Of a DNA stretch of 35,320 nt, positions 1 to 9,201 are shown piece by piece; position 1 is the stretch's first letter; the number at the start of each line of letters is the position of its first letter. The DNA is from Gammaproteobacteria bacterium. GTDB taxonomy: Bacteria; Pseudomonadota; Gammaproteobacteria; Steroidobacterales; Steroidobacteraceae. Both the position numbers and the translations under genes were made by a program. The notes under the pieces were generated by a model that saw only the letters and a program-made list of their open reading frames with translations, was not told where the DNA came from and did no database searches. The stretch lies in assembly GCA_021323735.1 (NCBI GenBank), contig JAJPKM010000009.1:1-35320 (forward strand), read 5' to 3'.

Positions 1-129
1 GGCGGCGCCATGAACGTCAACGATCAGGCCGTCAAGGACGGCGTGTGGAATTTGCGTCGTTCCGGTCTGGAAAAGGTCAAGACCGGTGCAACCAGTTTGG
101 AAGAAATTAACAGCGTCACCGTCGAATAG
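1..129 (+). CDS. pilB: Type IV pilus assembly ATPase PilB, C-terminal end (partial)
   Basis: Only the last 42 codons are in the window, open from base 1 to a TAG at 127-129. The readable end contains NVNDQAVKDGVWNLRRSGLE and a TSLEEINSVT-like tail. This resembles the C-terminus of PilB/GspE-type secretion ATPases, where a DG(V)xxLRxxGLxK segment is followed by a TSLEE motif. PilB is the cytoplasmic hexameric ATPase that powers pilus extension. The identification is supported by pilC starting 18 bases later and pilD after that, the usual pilBCD order. Catalytic motifs (Walker A and B) lie outside the window, so whether the gene is intact cannot be judged. Confidence 0.85.
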   Translation, partial: GGAMNVNDQAVKDGVWNLRRSGLEKVKTGATSLEEINSVTVE

Positions 130-147
130 TGACTGCGAGGGACTGAT

Positions 148-1365
148 ATGGCGATATCCGCAACGGCGAGTAAAAAAGACATCCAGTTCATCTGGGAAGG
201 CAAGGACAAGCGCGGCCACAAGGTGCGCGGCAAGGCCCTTGCCGCGAACGAACAGGCGCTGCGCGCGGACCTGCGAAAACAAGGCGTTGCCGCTACTCGC
301 GTCAAAACGCAAAACAAGGTGGGAGGCGGTAAGGTCCAAGCCGCAGATATCGCGGTTTTTGCCCGCCAGCTCGCGACCATGATGGCTGCGGGAATTCCCA
401 TGGTTCAGGCCTTCGAAATCATCGGCAACGGCCATGAAAAGCCGTCGATGCAAAAGCTGGTGCTGGATATCAAAGCGAACATCGAAGGCGGCAGCACGCT
501 GCACGAGTCGCTCGCCAAACATCCACTATATTTTGACGATCTCTTTGTGAATCTGGTCGAGGCCGGTGAGCACGCGGGTGCGCTGGAGACTTTGCTGGAT
601 AAAATCGCGACCTATAAAGAGAAAACAGAGGCGCTGAAGAAGAAGATCAAAAAGGCACTCTTTTATCCTGCCGCCGTGCTCGTTGTCGCTGTCATTGTGA
701 CTGTCATCCTCTTGATTTTCGTGATTCCTCAATTCGAATCTTTGTTCAAGGGCTTTGGCGCCGATTTACCTGCATTCACGCAGATGGTCGTGAACATGTC
801 GAAGTTCATGCAGCACCAGGGATGGCTGGTAGGAGTCGTTGTGGGCGGAGCGATTTACGCCTTCATGTACTTTCATAAGCGATCGAGAAATATGCGCCGC
901 TCGATAGATCGTGCGGCGCTCAAATTCCCCATTATCGGACCCATACTGGTCAAATCGGCGATTGCCCGCTTCGCCCGAACTCTATCCACGATGTTTGCGG
1001 CCGGCGTGCCCTTGGTCGAGGCCATGCAATCCGTGGCCGGGGCCACGGGTAATATCGTCTACGAGGAAGGCACCTTGCGTATGAAGGATGAAGTGGCCAC
1101 GGGCCAGCGCCTGCAGCGCGCCATGGAAAATACTGGATTGTTTCCGAACATGGTGGTGCAAATGATTGCGGTGGGTGAAGAATCCGGGTCTCTGGACACG
1201 ATGTCCGGCAAGGTAGCCGAATTCTACGAGGCAGAAGTGGACAATGCGGTTGACAGCATGTCCAGCCTCATGGAACCCATGATCATGGCGGTACTCGGCG
1301 TACTGGTCGGAGGCATGGTCATCGCGATGTACCTGCCCATCTTCAAGCTCGGCGCCGCGATTTAA
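148..1365 (+). CDS. pilC: Type IV pilus inner membrane platform protein PilC
   Basis: This 405-residue protein has the length and architecture of PilC/GspF platform proteins. It contains two copies of the T2SS-F domain, roughly residues 70-190 and 270-395. Each copy carries the family signature: FARQLATMMAAGIPMVQAF in the first and FARTLSTMFAAGVPLVEAM in the second, followed by GEHAGALE and GEESGSLD respectively. Hydrophobic membrane segments lie near residues 170-195, 225-245 and 375-398. PilC sits in the inner membrane and couples the PilB ATPase to pilin assembly. The ATG at 148 follows an AGGGA ribosome binding site. The gene lies between pilB and the prepilin peptidase gene and is probably cotranscribed with both. 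Confidence 0.96.
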   Translation: MAISATASKKDIQFIWEGKDKRGHKVRGKALAANEQALRADLRKQGVAATRVKTQNKVGGGKVQAADIAVFARQLATMMAAGIPMVQAFEIIGNGHEKPSMQKLVLDIKANIEGGSTLHESLAKHPLYFDDLFVNLVEAGEHAGALETLLDKIATYKEKTEALKKKIKKALFYPAAVLVVAVIVTVILLIFVIPQFESLFKGFGADLPAFTQMVVNMSKFMQHQGWLVGVVVGGAIYAFMYFHKRSRNMRRSIDRAALKFPIIGPILVKSAIARFARTLSTMFAAGVPLVEAMQSVAGATGNIVYEEGTLRMKDEVATGQRLQRAMENTGLFPNMVVQMIAVGEESGSLDTMSGKVAEFYEAEVDNAVDSMSSLMEPMIMAVLGVLVGGMVIAMYLPIFKLGAAI

Positions 1366-1405
1366 GTCGTCTTTCGGCCGTCCCACCGCTATTGTTGTTT
1401 AGCCC

Positions 1406-2350
1406 ATGCTGAACGACATCGCCTTGCTCTATTCCTCCAGCCCCGCGCTATTCGCGGGGTCTGTTTTTCTATTGGGTTTGCTCGTCGGCAGCTTTCTCAA
1501 TGTCGTCATCTATCGATTGCCCCTCATCCTGGAGCGTGAGTGGCAGTCTCAAGCGGCGGATGTCCTGTCGGCCAATGTCGCTGCGCCGGGTGACGGTGCT
1601 TTGCCGGCTCCGGCCCCCGCCCCCGCTCCGCAGGCGCGCTTCACCTTGAGCACTCCGCGCTCCGCGTGTCCCAACTGCAAGGCGCCCATCAAGGCCTGGC
1701 AGAACATCCCGGTGCTGAGTTGGCTAGTGCTGCGCGGTCGGTGCGCTTCGTGCAGCACTAAGATCTCCGTGCGTTACCCAGTGGTTGAGTTGGCAACTGG
1801 GGTGCTTTCCGCCTGGGTGGCCTGGCACTTCGGCTTCGGCTGGCCGGCGGGGTGCGCTTTGCTCGTTACCTGGAGCTTGATCGCGCTTACCGGCATCGAC
1901 ATCGATCATCAGCTGCTGCCCGACAACATCACCCTGCCGCTCATGTGGATGGGTCTGGTGGCGGCGGTCGCTCTGGGGCCGGTCGCCGGCGTCGCTCTAC
2001 CGGTCTCGGTGAGGGATGCCGTCATCGGCGCCGTCGCCGGATATTCAAGCCTGTGGCTGGTCTTCCATGTGTTCAAGCTGGTGACGGGCAAGGAAGGCAT
2101 GGGGTATGGTGATTTCAAGCTGTTTGCGGCCCTGGGCGCCTGGCTGGGCTGGAAACTGCTGCCCCTGGTCATTATCTTGTCGGCGGCAACGGGGGCGGTG
2201 CTGGGGATTTTGATGATCGCGCTGCGCGGCCGGGACCGCAGCGCACCCATGCCCTTCGGGCCCTATCTCGCCGCGGCAGGCTGGATTGCCATGATGTATG
2301 GGAACGTGCTGGTCGATGGCTACCTGCGCATATCGGGTCTCAAGCATTGA
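1406..2350 (+). CDS. pilD: Prepilin peptidase / N-methyltransferase PilD
   Basis: This 314-residue polytopic membrane protein cleaves the leader of type IV prepilins and methylates the new N-terminal residue. The N-terminal methylase region has the conserved GSFLNVVIYRLP motif and four zinc-binding cysteines in two CxxC-type pairs (CPNC and CASC). The two catalytic aspartates of the aspartic-type protease are visible in TGIDIDHQLLPD and GYGDFKLFAALG. Between GSFLNV and the first CxxC pair there is an alanine/proline-rich stretch (PAPAPAPAP, near residues 67-77) that looks like an unstructured insertion. The ATG at 1406 is 40 bases after pilC. No strong ribosome binding site is visible, so translation may depend on pilC. 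Confidence 0.96.
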   Translation: MLNDIALLYSSSPALFAGSVFLLGLLVGSFLNVVIYRLPLILEREWQSQAADVLSANVAAPGDGALPAPAPAPAPQARFTLSTPRSACPNCKAPIKAWQNIPVLSWLVLRGRCASCSTKISVRYPVVELATGVLSAWVAWHFGFGWPAGCALLVTWSLIALTGIDIDHQLLPDNITLPLMWMGLVAAVALGPVAGVALPVSVRDAVIGAVAGYSSLWLVFHVFKLVTGKEGMGYGDFKLFAALGAWLGWKLLPLVIILSAATGAVLGILMIALRGRDRSAPMPFGPYLAAAGWIAMMYGNVLVDGYLRISGLKH

Positions 2351-2457
2351 CGCGACAGAACTACGTATAAGCTCCATCCGGCCTTCTAAATATGCCGAAA
2401 CTTCGTGATTGTCAGCTCATAACTAGGCCTTAAGCCTATGAACCCCAGCATAAGCTC

Positions 2458-3084
<627 letters not shown>

Positions 3085-3133
3085 CTTAAATCCAAGGTTT
3101 ACCCGCAAGCGTGGGTTGGCTCACAATAGGGCT

Positions 3134-3940
3134 ATGAACTCCTACCCGGACATGTCCGCCCAAGCAGAACCCGAGGCGGCGCCCATCGTTTACGAGCAGC
3201 CGCTCAACGAGCGCATGCGCACCTTCCTGCGCATCGAATTTCTCTACACCCAAGCCACGTTTCACAGCGAGTCGGACAGTCCCTGGAGTTCGCGCGCCGC
3301 CATCTCCAGCCTGCTCGAGATCCTCGCCATCACCGCGCGCGGCGATGCGCGCAGCGATGTACTTAAGGAACTCGAACGCCAGGCGAACATCCTGAAGGAA
3401 TACCAGACCAAGACCGGCGTCGATCCTGCGCGTCTCAAGTCATTGATGACAAACTTGGTCAAGCTGCGCAACGACCTGTCCGCCGTCGGCGGCAACTTCA
3501 TGGCGCCGCTGCGCGATTCCGAGTTCTTGAGCGCGGTCAAGCATCGGAGCGCCATCCCCGGAGGCACCTGCGATTTCGATCTGCCGGACTATTCCTTCTG
3601 GTTGAATCGTCCGGTTGAAATTCGCGCCGCCGAGTTCGACAGCTGGCTGGCCTTGATCCGGCCGCTGTGCGACGGCATCGCCGAGTTGCTGTGGCTCACC
3701 CGCCAGAACGCCAAGCGCAAGTCCGAAGTGGCGGTCGGCGGCATTTTCCAGCTGCAGTTCGACCGCGAGAATCCCTGCCAATTGGTCCGCGTCACTCTGC
3801 CTGCCGACACCGAAGTGTTCCCGGAAATGAGCGGCAGCCAACATCGCTGCACCATCCGCTTCTTGAATTGGCTGGACGCCACCGCGCGCCCGGTGCACAT
3901 CGAGACCGATGTAGCGTTTTTACTGACCTGCTGCGCTTGA
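3134..3940 (+). CDS. zapD: Cell division protein ZapD
   Basis: The product, 268 residues from the chosen start, is a ZapD (YacF) family protein that binds the FtsZ C-terminal tail and bundles FtsZ filaments at the division site. Conserved stretches are [19 protein letters not shown] near the N-terminus, LLKELERQ-like helices, [14 protein letters not shown] in the middle, and a DVAFLLTCC terminus, which matches the LDFELACC-type ending of E. coli ZapD. The ATG at 3134 is preferred over a TTG at 3116 and sits about 20 residues before the conserved block. ZapD acts on FtsZ, encoded at the other end of this window. The neighbours coaE and yacG give the usual coaE-zapD-yacG set. Confidence 0.95.
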   Translation: MNSYPDMSAQAEPEAAPIVYEQPLNERMRTFLRIEFLYTQATFHSESDSPWSSRAAISSLLEILAITARGDARSDVLKELERQANILKEYQTKTGVDPARLKSLMTNLVKLRNDLSAVGGNFMAPLRDSEFLSAVKHRSAIPGGTCDFDLPDYSFWLNRPVEIRAAEFDSWLALIRPLCDGIAELLWLTRQNAKRKSEVAVGGIFQLQFDRENPCQLVRVTLPADTEVFPEMSGSQHRCTIRFLNWLDATARPVHIETDVAFLLTCCA

Positions 3941-3956
3941 TGCGCTAAGCCTTAAA

Positions 3957-4148
3957 GTGGCCACGACCGTCAAATGTCCCACCTGCCGGCGCGACCTGGA
4001 ATGGTCTCACGCATCGCCATATCGGCCGTTCTGCAGCGAACGCTGCCGGCTCATCGATCTGGGCGCATGGCTCACCGAGCAGCATAAAATTCCCGATGCA
4101 CCCGGCACGGCGCAGGATCAGCTGCCAGTTCCTGACGAAGTGCCCTAA
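3957..4148 (+). CDS. yacG: DNA gyrase inhibitor YacG (zinc-finger protein)
   Basis: This 63-residue protein carries the YacG zinc site, CPTC followed by CSERC. The four cysteines are at residues 7, 10, 26 and 30, and the conserved [10 protein letters not shown] follows. YacG proteins bind GyrB and inhibit gyrase supercoiling and DNA binding in E. coli. The start is a GTG at 3957, 16 bases after the zapD stop; no ATG fits. The acidic, proline-rich tail (PVPDEVP) is typical of the flexible C-terminus. It is probably cotranscribed with coaE and zapD. Confidence 0.93.
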   Translation: MATTVKCPTCRRDLEWSHASPYRPFCSERCRLIDLGAWLTEQHKIPDAPGTAQDQLPVPDEVP

Positions 4149-4151
4149 CGC

Positions 4152-4808
4152 GTGCAGCCTGAGTTCTGGCAGGAGCGCTGGCGCACGGCGCAGATCGGCT
4201 TCCATCAACCATCCGTCGATCGGCACCTACAGGCGTACTGGCCCACGTTGAAGTTGGCCGCCGACAGCGCGGTGTTCGTTCCCTTGTGCGGCAAGAGTCT
4301 GGATCTGCCCTGGCTACGCGCGCAGGGGCATACCGTATCGGGCGTGGAACTTTCGGCCATTGCCGTGGAAGCGTTCTTGATGGAGCACGGCATTCCGGCC
4401 CGGCGCCGCGCACTCGATGGCTTCGATGCCTATGAGGCAGAACGCCTCACGCTGTACCGCGGTGATTTCTTCAAGCTCAGCCCGGCGCTCATCGGCAACG
4501 TGTCCGCGGTTTACGATCGCGCATCCCTGATTTCCTGGTCACCGGAATTCCGGGCACCCTACGTGGAGCACATGACCGCCCTGACCCGCTGCGGCGCGGA
4601 GACGCTGCTGATCGCCGTGGAATACCCGCAAGTCCAAATGAGCGGACCGCCCTTCTCCGTGACCCGCGATGACATCGACCGGTGGTACGCGGCTCACCAC
4701 TCGATCGAGGTATTAGGAAGGCACGATATATTGCACTTGGAGCCCAGACTCAAAGCACGAGGCCTCACTGAATTGAGCGAGGTCTGCTATCGGCTCACGC
4801 GACTGTAA
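4152..4808 (+). CDS. tpm: Thiopurine S-methyltransferase (bacterial TPMT)
   Basis: This 218-residue SAM-dependent methyltransferase starts MQPEFWQERWRTAQIGFHQ, the hallmark N-terminus of bacterial TPMT. It continues with the SAM-binding FVPLCGKSLDLPWLRAQGHTVSGVELS segment and the YDRASLISWSPEFRAPYVEHM block. Bacterial members methylate thiopurines and, in Pseudomonas, selenium and tellurium oxyanions, possibly as detoxification. The substrate here is not known. The start is a GTG at 4152, three bases after the yacG stop, so it is likely translated as part of the yacG message. Members of this operon are not functionally related to it, so the placement is probably incidental. Confidence 0.93.
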   Translation: MQPEFWQERWRTAQIGFHQPSVDRHLQAYWPTLKLAADSAVFVPLCGKSLDLPWLRAQGHTVSGVELSAIAVEAFLMEHGIPARRRALDGFDAYEAERLTLYRGDFFKLSPALIGNVSAVYDRASLISWSPEFRAPYVEHMTALTRCGAETLLIAVEYPQVQMSGPPFSVTRDDIDRWYAAHHSIEVLGRHDILHLEPRLKARGLTELSEVCYRLTRL

Positions 4809-4850
4809 TACACTTAGGTCCCAAGCAATCATAACGACAAGGGCTGATCC

Positions 4851-7118
4851 ATGACCGACTCTCGTAACTCGGGCCGCTACTTGGCGCCGGCACTGGTGGC
4901 ATGCGCCGTGGCCACGGCCACGGGGGCCAACGCCGCGGAGCTCACCATCGATCGTCTGTTCGATGCCCCCGCTCTCGCGGGCCCCACCATCGTGGGACTG
5001 AAAATCTCGCCCGATGGTGCGCGCGTTACGTACCTTAAGGGCAAAGCCGAGGACAAGGACCGCCTGGATCTCTGGGAATACAACATTCATGACGGGCAGG
5101 CCCGGGTGCTGGTGGACTCCAAGGCCCTGGCGCCGAAACAGGAAAAGCTCTCCGACGAGGAGTTGAGCCGCCGCGAACGGCAGAGGACCGCGGCCCTCTC
5201 CGGCATTCTCGAGTATACCTTTGCTCCCGCGGGCGATGCGGTGCTCTTCCCCTTGAGCGGCAAGCTGTTCTACTACCAGCTCGCCACACCTAAGCATAAA
5301 CCCGTCGTGCAACTCATCGACACCCACGGCTTTCTGACCGACGCGACGGTCTCGCCCGCCGGCGGCTACATCGCCTATGTGCGCGATCAGAACCTCTATG
5401 GCTACGACATCGCCGCGAAACACGAAAGGGCGCTCACCACCGATGGCGGTGGGCCGATCAAGAACGGCATGGCGGAGTTCGTGGCGCAAGAGGAAATGGA
5501 CCGCAGCACCGGCTACTGGTGGGCGCCCGATGGCAAGCACATTGCCTTTGCCCGGGTCGATGAAACCCCCATCCAAGTCACCGAACGGTTCGAGATCGCG
5601 GCCGACAATGTCGCCACCTTCGCGCAGCGCTATCCCATCACCGGTGGACCCAATGCACAGATCAAGTTGGGCATCATCGATGTCGCGAACGGCGGCATCA
5701 CCTGGGTCGACTTAGGGGTCGATCAGGATATTTACCTGGCAAGGGTCAATTGGCTTCCCGACGGCAAGAGCTTGGCGATTCAGCGCGAGAGCCGCAACCA
5801 GCGCCGGCTGGACCTGCTCTTTGCCGACATCGACACCGGCAAGACGCGCACCATACTCACCGAGACCAGTAATACCTGGATCGATCTCAACGACGAACTT
5901 TCATTCCTCAAGAATTCCCGCGAGTTCATCTGGGCCTCCAATCGAGACGGCTACACCCATTTGTATCTGTATGACTATGACGGTCATTTGATCCGGCAGC
6001 TGACCGCGGGCAAGTGGGTGGTCGACGACTTTCGCAAACACGCCGTCATGGGCGTCGATGAAAAGAGCCGCACGGTGTATTTCACGGCCACCGAAAAGGG
6101 TCCTACCGAGAGGCACCTGTACCGCACCTCGCTGGACACGGCAGATCCGCTTAAGGTGCAGCGCATCACCCAGAACGAGGGCGTGCATGGCATTGCCATG
6201 TCGCCCGATGCACGCTTTTATATCGACACCTTCACCAGCAGCGCACAGCCGCCGCAATCCAGCCTGCATTCGGCGGACGGCGCCCTCAAGGCCTGGCTTC
6301 TGGAGAACCGGCTGGACGCCCAGCACCCCGACGCAGCCTATCTGGCGGATAACTCAGTACCTGAAGTCGGCACGCTCACGGCGGCCGATGGCCAGACGTT
6401 GTACTACCAACTGTTCAAGCCGTTGCACTTCGATCCGAGTAAACGCTATCCAGCCATTGTCGATGTGTATGGCGGCCCGGGCGTGCAGCGCGTGCTCAAC
6501 AGCTGGCACGGCAGCTCGTTCACGCAGATTCTCACCCGCTCAGGCTACGTGGTCTTTGCCCTCGACAATCGAGGCAGCGCCTTTAGGGGCACGGCGTTTC
6601 AATCCCCCATCCACCGCCGCTTAGGCGATGTCGAAGTCACGGACCAAGTGCAGGGTGCACGCTGGCTGATGGCCCAAAGCTTCGTGGATCCTGCGCGCAT
6701 CGGCGTGTGGGGTTGGAGCTATGGTGGCTATATGACGCTCAATCTGATGTTCAAGGCGCCGGACGTGTTTCGCGCCGGCGTCGCAGGCGCTCCCGTGACC
6801 GATTTTGCCCTCTACGACACGCACTACACCGAGCGCTACTTGGATCGCCCGCAGGACAATCCTGACGGTTACGCGGCCAGTTCCGTGTTGCCGTACGCCA
6901 AGGACCTGAAGGGAAAACTATTGGTCATGCACGGCATGGCCGATGATAATGTCTTGTTCCTCAACAGCACCAAGCTATTTCGCAAGCTGCAGGACTTGAG
7001 CAAACCCTTCGATGTGATGGTCTATCCAGGCGCGAAGCATGGGCTCATGCGCCAGAACGATGGGCGTCATGGCTATAAAATGGTCCTGCGGTTTTTCGAT
7101 GAGAACTTGAAGCCCTGA
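4851..7118 (+). CDS. Secreted dipeptidyl-peptidase IV (S9B serine peptidase)
   Basis: This 755-residue protein has an N-terminal signal sequence (LAPALVACAVATATGANA, probable cleavage just before AEL near residue 29). A beta-propeller DPPIV N-terminal domain (about 60-500) and a C-terminal prolyl-oligopeptidase-type hydrolase domain follow. The catalytic triad is visible: Ser623 in GWSYGGY, Asp698 or Asp699 in HGMADDNV, and His730 in GAKHGL. The paired glutamates that bind the substrate N-terminus in DPPIV appear in AQEEMDRSTGYWW. The enzyme should remove X-Pro or X-Ala dipeptides from peptides in the periplasm or outside the cell. Its 3' end overlaps the convergent small gene at 7073 by 46 bases. 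Confidence 0.94.
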   Translation: MTDSRNSGRYLAPALVACAVATATGANAAELTIDRLFDAPALAGPTIVGLKISPDGARVTYLKGKAEDKDRLDLWEYNIHDGQARVLVDSKALAPKQEKLSDEELSRRERQRTAALSGILEYTFAPAGDAVLFPLSGKLFYYQLATPKHKPVVQLIDTHGFLTDATVSPAGGYIAYVRDQNLYGYDIAAKHERALTTDGGGPIKNGMAEFVAQEEMDRSTGYWWAPDGKHIAFARVDETPIQVTERFEIAADNVATFAQRYPITGGPNAQIKLGIIDVANGGITWVDLGVDQDIYLARVNWLPDGKSLAIQRESRNQRRLDLLFADIDTGKTRTILTETSNTWIDLNDELSFLKNSREFIWASNRDGYTHLYLYDYDGHLIRQLTAGKWVVDDFRKHAVMGVDEKSRTVYFTATEKGPTERHLYRTSLDTADPLKVQRITQNEGVHGIAMSPDARFYIDTFTSSAQPPQSSLHSADGALKAWLLENRLDAQHPDAAYLADNSVPEVGTLTAADGQTLYYQLFKPLHFDPSKRYPAIVDVYGGPGVQRVLNSWHGSSFTQILTRSGYVVFALDNRGSAFRGTAFQSPIHRRLGDVEVTDQVQGARWLMAQSFVDPARIGVWGWSYGGYMTLNLMFKAPDVFRAGVAGAPVTDFALYDTHYTERYLDRPQDNPDGYAASSVLPYAKDLKGKLLVMHGMADDNVLFLNSTKLFRKLQDLSKPFDVMVYPGAKHGLMRQNDGRHGYKMVLRFFDENLKP

Positions 7119-7354
7119 GGCTTCTTCTCGGCGATGCGACGGCGGACCTTTTCAGCGAGAGGAGTCTTATCCCGGGGAAGGGTTACGGCACCGAAAACAC
7201 CTTCGAGGCCCACGAAGGGAAGATCGGAAGTGGTAACGCGGCGCTCGAATACATAGTCGCAGCCGTCGCCCTTCACAATAACGGATTCGCCGCGGTCTGC
7301 GGCCTCGCGTGCTTTGCGGAAGCTCCGCTGGAATTCGGTCAGTGTAGTTTTCAT
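7073..7354 (-). CDS. Phd/YefM-like orphan antitoxin (putative)
   Basis: A small gene of 93 residues from the ATG at 7354. Its opening, MKTTLTEFQRSFRKAREAAD, followed by RGESVIVKGDGCDYVFERR, resembles the N-terminal fold of Phd/YefM antitoxins: a short strand, an F-containing helix, then RGExVxV. The C-terminal half (TPLAEKVRRRIAEKK) is basic and unlike classical Phd. No PIN, Doc or RelE toxin gene is adjacent. Downstream is the convergent DPPIV gene, which it overlaps by 46 bases, and upstream, 101 bases away, is hipA. It could be an orphan antitoxin or a regulator left after toxin loss. No Shine-Dalgarno sequence is evident, and an upstream ATG at 7369 is a possible alternative start. The family assignment is an inference from pattern only. 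Confidence 0.55.
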   Translation of the reverse strand: MKTTLTEFQRSFRKAREAADRGESVIVKGDGCDYVFERRVTTSDLPFVGLEGVFGAVTLPRDKTPLAEKVRRRIAEKKPQGFKFSSKNRRTIL

Positions 7355-7455
7355 GGCAATCATGAACATCTGATTGGCATTGTGGTTCAACGTTCGCACA
7401 TATCAATTCTAGCGCGTTTCCCCACTTATCCTGCCCCGTACGTGCGCCGGACCGT

Positions 7456-8697
7456 TCAGCGCCCTCCTTTGAGCTCGCCGCGCTGATCGCTCAGGAATGG
7501 CCGGTCGATCTGTTCGGCATAGAGATCGATGTCTCCACGCGTGACACCACACGCGACGAAGTGCTGCTGCCATCCGTCAATGACCTGCGCCACCGCCTGC
7601 GCCTCTTTGATCGCCTCGTTTTTGCCGAGTCCGTACATGGATGACATCGACAGTGCGTTGGAGATCGTAGAGTCTGCTTCTTGCTCGCCCACCCGCATCT
7701 GTTGGAAGCCCAGGGCCTGGCCCGAGGGCAGGATGTCGTAACCCGGTGAGAGCTGGTATTGCTGTGCATCGGTCATGAGCAGCGCGTGATTCTTCTCGTG
7801 GTCATCGGTGTTGTCGATCAGAATGTTGAACACCATCCGGCGAAATACCTCGCGCATCTGCGCGAGGTATTCATCGTCTTGGGTCACCCCTCGGCGACGC
7901 AGCAACTGCGCCAATTCCGGGTATCCGAACCGTTCCCCCGCAGCCCGCAGCGCCACACAGGCGGATAGGCTATGCAGCCGCAGACCACCCAAGCGATCGA
8001 AACGCTTGATGGCCACCGCATGTCCGTGCGTCAGGCGTACGGGCAACGTCTCGGCGACTCGGATGCCCGCCTTTTGCGCCAGTGTCATGGCGGCATGCTC
8101 GATCAGCGGCGTATCCGCGGGATCGCCGTCGGAGAACTTGATGACCCACTGCTCGCCTGCGATATCGATCAGCGCCTTGGGTCGAGCGCCGCCCATGGTG
8201 ACACCGGGTGAGATCAAGCGTTGCTGCGCCGGCGGGACCGGCTCGTTGTTTTGTACTTTGCGGATCAGCTCGTGAAGTTCATCCGCATCTTGCAACGTGG
8301 GCAGTGGGCCCAGGCGCCGCGGCAGGTACTCATCCGGCGAAGTGGATACGCCGAGAGCACCGAATCGATCGTCCCCGGCAAAGTACAGATACTCGAGCAG
8401 CGAAAGCCGCGTAGGTTTGTCGATGAAGCGGATCACTCGCTCGCCCCACCGGTCCGGCCGGGCATCGTCCACGGCGCCGACCGCAGCGCCTTTCTCTAGG
8501 GGTAGGAATTCCTCATCGATGAGCGGCAAATCTTCACTGAGCGGGAAACCGCGCTGCAGCCAAGAATCAGCGTAGCGCAGCGACACGCCCTGGGCAGAGC
8601 GAATCAGATTCAGTTCACCGATGGGCACAGGCTGCCGGGGCTGGGTGAGCAGCCAGAGATACAGTCGGTCCGAAGGCTGGTACGGGGCGGCGCTCAA
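7456..8697 (-). CDS. hipA: HipA-family serine/threonine kinase toxin
   Basis: The product, 413 residues from the chosen start, is a HipA-type kinase toxin. In characterised members this kinase phosphorylates an aminoacyl-tRNA synthetase and induces growth arrest or persistence. Visible motifs are the N-terminal subdomain (GELNLIRSAQGVSLRYADSWL), the glycine-rich SPGVTMGGARPKA loop, WVIKFSDGD with the ATP-contacting lysine, the catalytic NTDDHEKNHALL segment, and the metal-binding GYDILPS motif. All expected kinase residues seem present, so it is probably active. The best start is a TTG at 8697, one base past the hipB stop, with AAGG about nine bases upstream. A longer open frame running back into hipB is not expected to be translated. 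It forms an operon with hipB. Confidence 0.88.
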   Translation of the reverse strand: MSAAPYQPSDRLYLWLLTQPRQPVPIGELNLIRSAQGVSLRYADSWLQRGFPLSEDLPLIDEEFLPLEKGAAVGAVDDARPDRWGERVIRFIDKPTRLSLLEYLYFAGDDRFGALGVSTSPDEYLPRRLGPLPTLQDADELHELIRKVQNNEPVPPAQQRLISPGVTMGGARPKALIDIAGEQWVIKFSDGDPADTPLIEHAAMTLAQKAGIRVAETLPVRLTHGHAVAIKRFDRLGGLRLHSLSACVALRAAGERFGYPELAQLLRRRGVTQDDEYLAQMREVFRRMVFNILIDNTDDHEKNHALLMTDAQQYQLSPGYDILPSGQALGFQQMRVGEQEADSTISNALSMSSMYGLGKNEAIKEAQAVAQVIDGWQQHFVACGVTRGDIDLYAEQIDRPFLSDQRGELKGGR

Positions 8698-8698
8698 T

Positions 8699-9070
8699 TC
8701 AGCTTGCCTTGAGCGGTTTGCGAGCCAGTCGCGCTTCCGCCGAAGCGGCGGATCGGACCGCACGCTTGCGTCTGGCCTCGCGCACGTCGCTCTCGAGGGC
8801 ACCACGGTCCTCCGCGGGCGCAGCGAGGTCAGCCAGCGCACCCGACCTGCCGATCAACCACAGGGCTGTCACATAGATACCGACACCTACACCGGGATCG
8901 CCGCGTTCCATGCGGATCAGCGTCGGAATCGAGACCCCGAGGCGTTTTGCCCAGGCGCGCTGCGATTCGCGCCGCCGGCTCCTGGCTACGCCTAAGTTTT
9001 CCCCCAGGGTCCGCAATGCCTGGGCCGCGGCCGGCGGCATGGTTAGCAGGGCTTTGGGGCTCTTTGGCAT
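8699..9070 (-). CDS. hipB: HipB-like XRE-family antitoxin / repressor
   Basis: A 123-residue helix-turn-helix protein. The DNA-binding part spans about residues 22-72, with RRRESQRAWAKRLGVSIPTLIRMERGDPGVG, a clear Cro/C1-type HTH. The C-terminus is basic (REARRKRAVRSAASAEARLARKP). In HipBA modules HipB neutralises HipA and represses the operon through palindromic operators. The gene ends one base before the probable hipA start. Just upstream is a perfect inverted repeat (9080-9096) inside a probable promoter. The predicted transcription start falls almost on the ATG at 9070, so the mRNA may be nearly leaderless. Confidence 0.85.
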   Translation of the reverse strand: MPKSPKALLTMPPAAAQALRTLGENLGVARSRRRESQRAWAKRLGVSIPTLIRMERGDPGVGVGIYVTALWLIGRSGALADLAAPAEDRGALESDVREARRKRAVRSAASAEARLARKPLKAS

Positions 9071-9077
9071 AACAAAG

Positions 9078-9105
9078 AGTTTATCGAAATGATAAATACA
9101 GTCAA
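9078..9105 (-). promoter_or_regulatory. hipBA promoter with embedded operator palindrome
   Basis: On the minus strand a TTGACT -35 element (9105-9100) is separated by 16 bases from a TAAACT -10 element (9083-9078). Between and overlapping them is a perfect inverted repeat, TTTATC-N5-GATAAA (9080-9096). The arrangement fits autorepression by HipB, which binds palindromes of this general kind in characterised modules. Promoter strength and binding are inferred. Confidence 0.55.
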
Positions 9106-9201
9106 TTCTATGTTTCCTAAATCCCCGCTTCGGTGCCGATTCCAGTCCTTCTCTAATCCACTACAGTCATCTAGGATTGATTTTAGATAACTGCATATAA
9201 T

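Noticed and set aside
1606-1640. Proline-alanine tract in pilD as a sign of gene fusion
   Set aside because: It is a short low-complexity linker within an otherwise normal prepilin peptidase with all catalytic residues.
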